This document shows, piece after piece, positions 57,252-64,000 of a stretch of 64,000 nucleotides of DNA (positions within the stretch are counted from its first letter, which is position 1; every line of letters begins with the position of its first letter). Both the position numbers and the translations under genes were made by a program. Source of the stretch: Tissierella creatinini (lineage in GTDB: Bacteria > Bacillota > Clostridia > Tissierellales > Tissierellaceae); contig SUSS01000007.1 of NCBI GenBank assembly GCA_005046945.1, positions 1 to 64,000 on the forward strand. The letters run 5' to 3'. The notes below the pieces were generated by a model that searched no databases, was not told where the DNA came from, and was given only the letters and a program-made list of their open reading frames with translations.

Positions 57252-57671
57252 TTATGGCTGAGGTCTAAGAATTTCCGTTCTCTTTTCTACTCTATGATTA
57301 AGTAGGTCATTGTTTACAATATATCTTTCATGATGTCCTATGCCAATCTCTCCTAATTCATCGAAAGCAACAATATCAAAAACAACCCTAGTTTCATCAA
57401 TTTCTATTATTGAAGCATTGACTGTTACTATCATGCCTTTAGTAGTAGCATGCAGGTGGTCTATATTTAAGATTTTGCCTATTGTTATATAATTTTCCGG
57501 TAGCAATGGATCTACTAAAGTAACTGCAGCTTCAATCATCAAAGCAGCTAAAATCGGTGTAGCTAACAGATCCTTAATGGCACCACTTCCGAAGTTAATA
57601 GCTGTGTCTTCTTCAGTAATCTTCTTCTGTATAGCCTTAGAAATGCCCACATTTAACTTTGGAAATATCAT
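57252..57671 (-). CDS. FlK-like hotdog thioesterase family protein
   Basis: The 139-residue single hotdog domain resembles the fluoroacetyl-CoA thioesterase FlK family: the conserved Thr/Glu/His region is seen in LATPILAALMIEAA (Thr-Glu) and the HLHATTKGM segment (His), with GIGHHERYIVN near the C terminus. Small acyl-CoA thioesterase activity is likely; the natural substrate is unknown and no fluorinated-compound genes are nearby. Confidence 0.85.
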   Translation of the reverse strand: MIFPKLNVGISKAIQKKITEEDTAINFGSGAIKDLLATPILAALMIEAAVTLVDPLLPENYITIGKILNIDHLHATTKGMIVTVNASIIEIDETRVVFDIVAFDELGEIGIGHHERYIVNNDLLNHRVEKRTEILRPQP

Positions 57672-57741
57672 AAATAAATCCCTCCTTTTCTTCTACTATA
57701 TTATAGTAACACTTCATTGTGCTTATATAAATACCCAAAAT

Positions 57742-57996
57742 TCATTCTAAAACTCTTTTACCTTTTTCAGTTATACTAATCATTTTTATTGGTATGGTCT
57801 TACAGTTAGATATAGCGCAGCCTGAACATTTACCTTGACAGGTAGGGGATCCTAAATCCTCAGATAAATACCCCATCCTAATAAGCTGATTTGCAAGTTC
57901 ATTAACCATTGATTCAGATATATTTAAATTTTTCCCAATTGATGATTTAGAAAAAATTTTCGATTCATTAATTTCCTTTAAAACATTTTTTAGCAT
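57742..57996 (-). CDS. FeoC-like Cys-rich winged-helix protein
   Basis: The 84-residue protein has an N-terminal winged HTH (SKSSIGKNLNISESMVNEL) and a Cys cluster CQGKCSGCAISNC near residues 54-66, suited to an iron-sulfur cluster. FeoC-like proteins are proposed regulators or stabilisers of FeoB. It is 10 bases after feoB, completing a feoA-feoB-feoC operon. Confidence 0.88.
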   Translation of the reverse strand: MLKNVLKEINESKIFSKSSIGKNLNISESMVNELANQLIRMGYLSEDLGSPTCQGKCSGCAISNCKTIPIKMISITEKGKRVLE

Positions 57997-58006
57997 TTTA
58001 TCACCC

Positions 58007-59995
58007 CTATAATCCTAAAATACTTCCAACCTGATATACAAAGACCGCTCCAACCCAGCCGATTATAAATGGATATACTGCCATAAATACGGTCCACCCT
58101 ATTGAGTTAGTTTCTTTTTTTACCGTAGCAAGGACGGCTGCACATGGCGTATATAGTAGGGTCATTACTAAAAAGGAAATAGCTGCAAGGGGTGTAAATG
58201 CCTGCTGAATTGCACTAATAAGCTCCCTGCCTTCACTTGCCCCGCCATATACCATCCCAAGCACTGCAACCACCGCTTCCTTGGCTGCAATTCCTGCAAA
58301 TAGACTTACAGAAGCCTGCCATGTACCAAAACCAGCAGGAGCAAAAATTGGAGCTATTATAGTTCCAATTTTACCTAGAAGGCTTTCTTGACTATATGGT
58401 TCAACCCCTAGTGGGAATATTGATAGTATCCATAACAATGTAACTACTATAAAAATAATAGTACCTGCTCTTTGAAGAAAATCCCAAACCTTATCCCACA
58501 TATCCCTTATAACGCTTCTAAAAGAAGGTAGTCTATAAGGTGGTAGCTCCATTATAAAATGTGAAGATTCACCTTTAAATAAGGTCTTACTAAATATTTT
58601 GCCCATTACAAGAGCTACTATAATTCCCAGACCATATATTAAAAATAAAACTATGCCCCCATTATCAGCAAAAAATGCTGAGATGAACACAAGATAAATT
58701 GGAAATCTTGCACCACAGGACATAAATGGATTAATTAATAATGCAATCATTCTATCCTTTTTATTCTCGAGAGTACGGGTAGACATTATTCCCGGCACAT
58801 TACAACCAAAGCCAACAATCATGGAAATAAATGTCTTCCCGTGGAGCCCTAAAGCTCTCATTAAACCATCCATTACATATGCTGCTCTTGCCATATAGCC
58901 GGTATCCTCTAATATTCCTAGGAAGAAATATAATACTGCAATAAGTGGAACGAAAACCACTACTGCTCCAACACCTCCAACTACACCATCAATTAAAAAT
59001 GAAAGGAGCCAATCCGGAGTATTTAAAGTTAGTAATATTCCGGATAGCCACCCTCCTAAATTTTCTATCCATCCTTCTACATACCCCCCTAATAAATCAG
59101 AACCTATTACAAAGGTAAGCTGAAATGAAACAAACATTATAATTGCAAATATAGGTATGCCAAGGTATTTATTAGTAACTATTTTATCTATTTTATCAGT
59201 TAAAGTTTCTCGTGACTCAGTTGGCCTATTAACTGAACTATGAATAATATTTCCAATAAAATTGTATCGTCTATCTACTATTTCCAATTCATATTCTGAA
59301 GCCTTATCAGCTAATGATATTAGATGTTGATTTACAAGTTCATTGCTCTTGAGCTTATTAAGTACCTCTTTATCACCTTCTAAAGCCTTAATAGCAATCC
59401 AATTATTTGGATACTCTCTACTTGAACCTTTTAAAAGTATTCTAATATCATGAATTTCCTTATCAATGTTCTCACCATAAGAAATTGGGTCATAATTATA
59501 TATATCTTCATTTATAAATTCAACTGCCTTTTGGATTAGGGAATCTATACCCTTTTTCTTTGCAGCAATTGTCGGTATTACAGGGATGCCAAGATTTTGA
59601 GATAATTTCTCAATATCAATATCGATATTTTTGGATTTAGCTTCATCCATCATATTCAAGGCTATAATTACTTTGGTTCCCATTTCCATAAGTTGGGTAG
59701 TTAAATATAAATTTCTTTCAATATTAGTTGCATCTACAACATTTATTACAACATCAGGGTTTCCTTTAATTATAAAATCCCTTGCAACTACTTCATCTTC
59801 AGAATATGCCCCAAGGCTGTAAGTACCCGGTAAATCAACTATATTGTATATATTTCCATTGAATTTAAGCTGGCCTTCTTTTTTCTCTACAGTAACTCCA
59901 GGCCAGTTTCCTACATGTTGATTTGAGCCTGTCAGAGCATTAAAAAGGGTCGTTTTCCCACTGTTTGGATTTCCTACTAATGCAATTGTGTTCAT
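58007..59995 (-). CDS. feoB: ferrous iron transporter FeoB
   Basis: The 662-residue protein imports Fe2+. It has an N-terminal G domain with GNPNSGKTTLFNALTG (about residues 8-23), DLPGTYSLG and NMMDEAK, a helical GDI-like spacer, and a membrane domain with about ten helices including the GFGCNVPGIM and GCAxxx Gate segments. GGAAG precedes the ATG, and a Fur-type box lies just upstream, inside the feoA-feoB gap. Confidence 0.97.
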   Translation of the reverse strand: MNTIALVGNPNSGKTTLFNALTGSNQHVGNWPGVTVEKKEGQLKFNGNIYNIVDLPGTYSLGAYSEDEVVARDFIIKGNPDVVINVVDATNIERNLYLTTQLMEMGTKVIIALNMMDEAKSKNIDIDIEKLSQNLGIPVIPTIAAKKKGIDSLIQKAVEFINEDIYNYDPISYGENIDKEIHDIRILLKGSSREYPNNWIAIKALEGDKEVLNKLKSNELVNQHLISLADKASEYELEIVDRRYNFIGNIIHSSVNRPTESRETLTDKIDKIVTNKYLGIPIFAIIMFVSFQLTFVIGSDLLGGYVEGWIENLGGWLSGILLTLNTPDWLLSFLIDGVVGGVGAVVVFVPLIAVLYFFLGILEDTGYMARAAYVMDGLMRALGLHGKTFISMIVGFGCNVPGIMSTRTLENKKDRMIALLINPFMSCGARFPIYLVFISAFFADNGGIVLFLIYGLGIIVALVMGKIFSKTLFKGESSHFIMELPPYRLPSFRSVIRDMWDKVWDFLQRAGTIIFIVVTLLWILSIFPLGVEPYSQESLLGKIGTIIAPIFAPAGFGTWQASVSLFAGIAAKEAVVAVLGMVYGGASEGRELISAIQQAFTPLAAISFLVMTLLYTPCAAVLATVKKETNSIGWTVFMAVYPFIIGWVGAVFVYQVGSILGL

Positions 59996-60013
59996 TGTAC
60001 ACTTCCTTTCAGT

Positions 60014-60028
60014 TGATAACCATTATCA
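60014..60028. promoter_or_regulatory. Fur-type box upstream of feoB
   Basis: TGATAACCATTATCA matches the 7-1-7 Fur pattern TGATAATnATTATCA at 14 of 15 positions. It lies in the 56-base feoA-feoB gap and may repress an internal promoter. Confidence 0.7.
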
Positions 60029-60051
60029 ACTTATGCTAGAAAAATTAAATA

Positions 60052-60276
60052 TTAAATACTGAGGATTATATTACGTGCAAGACCTCGTCCTAATGCCATC
60101 TTGCAACCCGATACATTCAAAATTAGAGGACCTATATCATTCTTTAATATTCTTACTCCAGCCCCTCTTCTAAGTCCAAGTTCGAATAGTCTTTTCTTTA
60201 CATCTTCACATCCATTTATCTCTTTAATTTTACCAAATTCATTTCGCTTTAAAAAAACCATAGCTTTATCTTCCAT
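60052..60276 (-). CDS. feoA: FeoA family ferrous iron transport accessory protein
   Basis: The 74-residue SH3-like protein has GKIKEINGCEDVKKRLFELG and the GCKMALGRGLARNI end of FeoA. It supports FeoB activity. GGAGG is correctly spaced before the ATG. It is the first gene of the operon, behind a promoter with a Fur-type box. Confidence 0.93.
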   Translation of the reverse strand: MEDKAMVFLKRNEFGKIKEINGCEDVKKRLFELGLRRGAGVRILKNDIGPLILNVSGCKMALGRGLARNIILSI

Positions 60277-60298
60277 TTTATAACCTCCATAAGTCTAG

Positions 60299-60347
60299 TG
60301 ATAATTGTTATCAACAATATAATATTACTATTCAGTAATAATTGCAA
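60299..60347 (-). promoter_or_regulatory. promoter and Fur-type box of the feo operon
   Basis: TTGCAA (60347-60342), exactly 17 bases, then TATTAT (60324-60319). The box TGATAATTGTTATCA (60299-60313), which matches the 7-1-7 Fur pattern at 14 of 15 positions, covers the expected transcription start. Iron-bound Fur should shut the operon off. Confidence 0.72.
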
Positions 60348-60360
60348 TAGTTAAATTTAT

Positions 60361-60397
60361 AAATATAAAACCCTCATAATATGAGGGTTTTATATTT
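60361..60397. terminator. long bidirectional hairpin terminator
   Basis: AAATATAAAACCCTCAT and ATGAGGGTTTTATATTT make a perfect 17-bp stem with loop AAT. On the minus strand it ends the DJ-1 gene transcript just before the feo promoter. Confidence 0.85.
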
Positions 60398-60403
60398 ATA
60401 AAT

Positions 60404-60952
60404 TTATTTGTACAAAATGTTTTGTTTTAATTCCTCTGCCCTTTCATCACCAAGAAGGTATTTAATGATTTCTATAGTGAAATCTACTGCAAGTGCAGGA
60501 CCTCTTGAGGTAATTATGTTTTTGTCTCTTACTACATTTTCCTCTATATAGTTACTTTTAGGGAAAGCCTTATTGAAAGACGGATAGGAAGTAATATTTC
60601 TTCCTCTAATTATCCCAGCTTTTTCTAAAACAATAGGTCCGGCACATATGGCAGCCACAAGTCTTCTTGATTCATTCATCTCTTTTACTATATCTATTAC
60701 TCTAATATCATCTTTTAGATTAGAGGCTCCTGGCATACCACCGGGAATGACTACACCATAATAGTCCTTTAAGTCCCCTATCTCATTTATTGTTTTATCA
60801 GCTCTTACAATTATGTTATGAGATCCCCTAACTTCTTTGTTGTCCGTAATGGCTATGGTATCTACTACAATATTCTTTCTTCTTAAGTAGTCAACAACTG
60901 TAAAAGCCTCTACCTCTTCAAAGCCTTCTGCTAGAAATAATAATATTTTCAT
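60404..60952 (-). CDS. DJ-1/PfpI family protein
   Basis: The 182-residue protein has the family Glu in FLAEGFEEVEAFTVVDYL (about residue 15) and the nucleophile elbow VAAICAGPIVLEKAG with Cys near residue 100. Relatives act as glyoxalases, deglycases or chaperones; which applies is unknown. The ATG at 60952 with GGAGGTG upstream replaces a start at 60970. Confidence 0.93.
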   Translation of the reverse strand: MKILLFLAEGFEEVEAFTVVDYLRRKNIVVDTIAITDNKEVRGSHNIIVRADKTINEIGDLKDYYGVVIPGGMPGASNLKDDIRVIDIVKEMNESRRLVAAICAGPIVLEKAGIIRGRNITSYPSFNKAFPKSNYIEENVVRDKNIITSRGPALAVDFTIEIIKYLLGDERAEELKQNILYK

Positions 60953-61061
60953 GAAGCACCTCCATAACATTTTTATACATCCATAAGACTTGTCTTTCTG
61001 GATTTATTTTATCAAATATTCCCATAATATGCAAACTTCTGTTTTAAGTAAAGGTTCTTAA

Positions 61062-61100
61062 AAAAAATCTAGATTAATTTTTATTAATCTAGATTTTTTT
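61062..61100. terminator. bidirectional hairpin downstream of tRNA-Sec
   Basis: A 17-bp perfect stem (AAAAAAATCTAGATTAAT with its complement) closes a four-base T loop, flanked by A and T runs. It lies downstream of the tRNA-Sec terminator and upstream of the DJ-1 gene. Confidence 0.7.
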
Positions 61101-61133
61101 CGATTGTTGCTATTGATAGTTTTACTTGTCAAA

Positions 61134-61158
61134 AAATGACGTCCAAAGAACGCCATTT
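61134..61158 (-). terminator. terminator of tRNA-Sec
   Basis: In the minus-strand RNA AAAUGGCGU pairs with ACGUCAUUU (9 bp, one G-U pair), then UUUGAC. On the plus strand the G-U becomes A-C, so the hairpin suits leftward transcription only. Confidence 0.75.
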
Positions 61159-61179
61159 ACAAGGTATTTATGCAATTAT

Positions 61180-61276
61180 TGGCGGGAGTATGTGGGAATC
61201 GAACCCACCTAAGAGGCTCTGAACCCCTCACGCTAGTTTTGAAGACTAGAGAGCCCACCAGAACTCATCTACCCCC
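61180..61276 (-). tRNA. selC: tRNA-Sec (anticodon UCA)
   Basis: The 97-base tRNA has GGGGGTAG pairing with ATACTCCC in the acceptor stem, anticodon stem CTAGT/ACTAG with loop CTTCAAA (UCA at 61242-61240), the long variable arm typical of tRNA-Sec, T stem GTGGG/CCCAC with TTCGATT, discriminator G and an encoded CCA. It decodes UGA as selenocysteine with SelB. Confidence 0.97.
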
Positions 61277-61303
61277 AGATTGCTTAATTTGTGCAACCAT
61301 TTT

Positions 61304-61331
61304 ATTATACCATAAGTAAAATCTATGTCAA
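61304..61331 (-). promoter_or_regulatory. sigma-A promoter of tRNA-Sec
   Basis: Perfect hexamers TTGACA (61331-61326) and TATAAT (61309-61304), 16 bases apart, 28 bases upstream of the tRNA 5' end. It gives tRNA-Sec its own transcription independent of selB. Confidence 0.85.
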
Positions 61332-61413
61332 GTTTATGTTAATAACAAATTTCTATGAATAATAATTTTTTAGGACATTCAAGATACATCTTACAATTTA
61401 TAATTGCATTTAA

Positions 61414-62127
61414 TCAATTCCCTATTCCATGTCCTTGTTTGTCAGATTTAAAATAATATCCTACGCCCCATTTTGTCAGTACATATTGCGCATCTCTAGG
61501 GTCTTTTTCTATCTTCTCCCTAATCCTCCTAATATGTACATCTACAGTTCTTAAATCTCCATAATATGCATAACCCCAAACCTTTTCGAGAAGCTCCTCT
61601 CTGCTGTAAACATGTCCTGGATTGGAAGCTAAAACATATAAGAGGTCAAATTCCTTTCCTGTAAGGTTGATATTCTTATCTACAGAAGTAACTTTTCTTC
61701 CAAGTGAATTGATTGTGAAATCATCAGTCTTAATAATATGCTTTCCATTATCACCATTCTTATTATTGACTCTCCTTAAAACTGCCCTCATCCTAGCCTT
61801 AAGCTCCAGAATGTTAAAGGGCTTGACCATATAGTCATCAGCCCCATATTCCAATGCAAGTATCTTCTTAATGTCTTCATCAACACTAGTTAGAAATATT
61901 ATGGGCACGGACGATATGCTTCTAATATTCTGGCATACCGTAAGTCCATTGACTTCAGGTAATTCCAGCTCCATTAAAACCATTTCATAAACCTTCTTAA
62001 TAAGTTTATCCATTACATCCTTGCAAGAACTACATATATCTATAGAATAATCATCTTGTTCTAAACTATATTTAAGTCCCTTAATAAAGGATTTGTCCGT
62101 ATCTATTATTAATATTTTACCCCTCAT
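61414..62127 (-). CDS. orphan OmpR/PhoB-type response regulator with Glu at the phosphorylation site
   Basis: The 237-residue protein has a receiver domain (residues 1-118) and a winged-helix DNA-binding domain (about 133-230, with LTGKEFDLLYVLASNPG and DLRTVDVHIRRIREKI). In the receiver, the usual phosphorylated Asp (LLDLMLP in relatives) is Glu53 in VLMELELPEVNGL. The acidic pocket is reduced to DTD, while Thr (FLTS) and Lys (VKPF) remain. It therefore probably acts without phosphorylation, Glu mimicking the active state. No histidine kinase is adjacent. It is 14 bases after selB with GGGGGAG before its ATG, hence co-transcribed. Confidence 0.9.
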   Translation of the reverse strand: MRGKILIIDTDKSFIKGLKYSLEQDDYSIDICSSCKDVMDKLIKKVYEMVLMELELPEVNGLTVCQNIRSISSVPIIFLTSVDEDIKKILALEYGADDYMVKPFNILELKARMRAVLRRVNNKNGDNGKHIIKTDDFTINSLGRKVTSVDKNINLTGKEFDLLYVLASNPGHVYSREELLEKVWGYAYYGDLRTVDVHIRRIREKIEKDPRDAQYVLTKWGVGYYFKSDKQGHGIGN

Positions 62128-62141
62128 AAAATCTCCCCCTA

Positions 62142-64000
62142 TTAGATTAGGGTTCTTTTTTCCCCATCCCTCTTTGTAATCTTCAATCCATCGAAGTATT
62201 CTAAAAGTCCTAAGCCTACTTTTCTATTGGTTTGGAGCAAATCCCTGTATTCCCCTATGGTTATAGAACCATTTGCTAAAATATGCTTCTTAAGTTTTTC
62301 CAAGGCTTTATCAAAGCTTGACTTTAACAAAAATATTTCATCGTTTATCCTTACAATTTCACCACTAGAAATAAGAGCAGAAATCACCTCATCTACCTCA
62401 TCTGAATTATTTGAGAACTCTTCCTTCTTAGGTGATATATATTCATTAATCTTTAGCTTAGATATTATATTATTCTTAAGCACCTGCTTCTCTGGTGTAT
62501 AATACGGTACAAAATCCTTAAGCCTTAACATATCCCCTTCTTGCATTATCTCTTCAGCGTCAATAAAGCTTTGGATAATCATATCAGCAATTCTTGGCTT
62601 GACTTTATTCAGAACCTTGCTTCTTATCTCCTCTTTAGAGATCCCAGGTCTCAATGGAAATCTCTCATGATATGATCCTATTTCTTTTAGAGTTTTATCT
62701 ATAAGTTTTCTATATTGATTAATGTGTATAGGATAAGATTCTTTGGTAGCATTGAATAAAAGGACCTTACCTTCCTCCACTAGAACTTTAACGTCCCTTT
62801 CTATATTCTCTACCAGCATAGAAGTTTTGACAGAAATATCCTTTATAGATGATAATTCATCAGCCAATATAATCTTTTCAAGTATATCTGTAGTGCTGCC
62901 AGATTCCTTAACCTCCAGTTCCTCTATAACATTTTCATCAAATCTCTTTTTCTTAGAAGCATTAGGCTCTAGTATTACACCGCCTCCAATGGTAAACATA
63001 GGTGAATAGTATCTTAGGATAAATCTATCCCCACGTTTTGCCACGATGTTTTCCTCAAGTCTCAATTGAGCAAATGTCTCTTCTCCAGGTAATAATTCAT
63101 CTCTATCAAGGAGTACTACTCTGCAGAGCACCTCTTCAGTACCTATATATAGATGTAGTCGGGTTCTATTGTTTATGGTCTTATCAATAGATTTAATAAG
63201 TTTAATCTTTACATCCATTAAACTAGTATCCATCATTGATTTAACAGGAGCTACTACAGAACCTCTATGAATATCCTCCTTCTTAACTCCTGCTAAGTTG
63301 ATTGCAACTCTTTGTCCTCCGTAGGCTACAGGAGCATTTTCATCATGAACCTGTAATGTCCTAATCCTGGCCTTTAGATCTCCAGGATATATTTGCACTT
63401 CATCCCCCGTCTCTAACTTCCCAGCTAGAAGGGTCCCCGTTACAACTGTACCAAAGCCAGATATTGTGAATACTCGGTCTATAGGAAGTCTTGGCATGTC
63501 GTTTTCGTTTTTTTCTTCCAGGTCCTTAGAATAGGTTTCAATTGTATTAATAAGCTCATCGATACCTGTTTTCTTAGTTGAGGATACCTTTATTATTGGA
63601 CTATTTTCTATAAAAGTCCCCTTGATTGCCTTTCTTACATCCTCTTCTATTAGCTCTGACCACTCTTCATCTACTAAGTCTGTCTTAGTTAAAACTACTA
63701 TCCCTTTCTTGATTCCAAGTATATCGAGGATTGCAAGGTGTTCCACAGTCTGAGGCATTATGCCTTCATCTGCAGCTACTACTAATAATACTATGTCAAT
63801 ACCAATAACACCTGCGAGCATATTCTTAATAAACTTTTCATGACCCGGAACATCAATTATTCCTGCTCTTTGTCCGCTTGGCAAATCAAAATAGGTAAAT
63901 CCTAATTCTATGGATATTCCCCTCTTTTGCTCTTCCGCAAGTCTATCAGTATTTCTTCCGGTTAAAGCTCTTATTAAAGTAGTTTTCCCATGGTCAATAT
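62142..64000 (-). CDS. selB: selenocysteine-specific elongation factor SelB (5' end beyond window)
   Basis: The reading frame is open to the window edge, so the in-frame TTG at 63884 is not the start. The edge residues IDHGKTTLIRALTG are the G1 motif, followed by EEQKRGISIELGF, DVPGHEKFIKNML and the NKxD-equivalent TKTD. EF-Tu-like domains 2 and 3 (FTISGFGTVVTGTLLAG) lead to four C-terminal winged-helix domains that bind SECIS hairpins. Only about 11 N-terminal residues are missing. It delivers Sec-tRNA-Sec to UGA codons. Confidence 0.96.
   Translation of the reverse strand, partial: IDHGKTTLIRALTGRNTDRLAEEQKRGISIELGFTYFDLPSGQRAGIIDVPGHEKFIKNMLAGVIGIDIVLLVVAADEGIMPQTVEHLAILDILGIKKGIVVLTKTDLVDEEWSELIEEDVRKAIKGTFIENSPIIKVSSTKKTGIDELINTIETYSKDLEEKNENDMPRLPIDRVFTISGFGTVVTGTLLAGKLETGDEVQIYPGDLKARIRTLQVHDENAPVAYGGQRVAINLAGVKKEDIHRGSVVAPVKSMMDTSLMDVKIKLIKSIDKTINNRTRLHLYIGTEEVLCRVVLLDRDELLPGEETFAQLRLEENIVAKRGDRFILRYYSPMFTIGGGVILEPNASKKKRFDENVIEELEVKESGSTTDILEKIILADELSSIKDISVKTSMLVENIERDVKVLVEEGKVLLFNATKESYPIHINQYRKLIDKTLKEIGSYHERFPLRPGISKEEIRSKVLNKVKPRIADMIIQSFIDAEEIMQEGDMLRLKDFVPYYTPEKQVLKNNIISKLKINEYISPKKEEFSNNSDEVDEVISALISSGEIVRINDEIFLLKSSFDKALEKLKKHILANGSITIGEYRDLLQTNRKVGLGLLEYFDGLKITKRDGEKRTLI

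Noticed and set aside
63885..64000. TTG at 63884 as start of selB
   Set aside because: The frame is open upstream to the edge and encodes the G1 GTPase motif, so the gene is simply cut by the window.

Overview
The window is A+T-rich DNA from an endospore-forming, probably anaerobic member of the Bacillota, most likely Clostridia or Tissierellia. This rests on the sporulation genes (spoIIA-sigF, spoVA, spoIIP, gpr, yqfC-yqfD), clostridial-style gene order (dgt-dnaG-rpoD-trmK-nif3; hrcA-grpE-dnaK-dnaJ-prmA-rsmE-mtaB; yqfC-yqfD-phoH-ybeY-dgkA-cdd-era-recO), strong AGGAGG ribosome binding sites and frequent TTG/GTG starts. It reads as ordinary chromosomal core. I see no phage, insertion sequence, CRISPR array or rRNA.

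Layout: 1-4.7 kb, the start of one leftward gene, a short thioredoxin-like gene with an in-frame UGA that looks like selenocysteine, yebC, a split TauE/SafE permease, and housekeeping genes to hflX. 4.9-7.8 kb, a class A penicillin-binding protein. 7.8-12.5 kb, spoIIAA-spoIIAB-sigF followed by spoVAA-AB-AC-AD-AE, with a clear sigma-H promoter and an overlooked 58-residue membrane ORF between sigF and spoVAA. 12.6-25.6 kb, folD, an NlpC/P60 protein, RNase P RNA, nif3-trmK-rpoD-dnaG-dgt, a PPDK regulator with a CBS/HTH regulator, and glyQS under a T-box. 25.6-36.3 kb, recO-era-cdd, a DUF3048 lipoprotein, dgkA/PAP2, ybeY, phoH, yqfD-yqfC, a floA-nfeD membrane cluster, yqeY and rpsU. 36.4-44.6 kb, hit, mtaB, rsmE, prmA and the CIRCE-controlled hrcA heat-shock operon. 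44.6-57.7 kb, hemW, lepA, lepB, spoIIP, gpr, rpsT, holA, comEC, an AlaX-type editing protein, a double P-loop ATPase and a thioesterase. 57.7-61 kb, a feoA-feoB-feoC-like iron operon with two Fur-type boxes and a DJ-1 protein. 61.2-64 kb, tRNA-Sec with a near-consensus promoter, an orphan response regulator and selB, which runs off the right edge.

Three things stand out. The selenocysteine theme links both ends: a candidate UGA-containing redox protein with a bacterial SECIS-like hairpin on the left, and tRNA-Sec plus SelB on the right. The regulator between selB and tRNA-Sec has Glu in place of the phosphorylated Asp. A family of about 75-bp intergenic repeats (seven copies, motif AACGAGGTGG with a distal CTCGTT) is scattered between core genes and matches no element I know.

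Start sites were adjusted where a Shine-Dalgarno sequence or family alignment favoured another codon; the reasons are in each entry.
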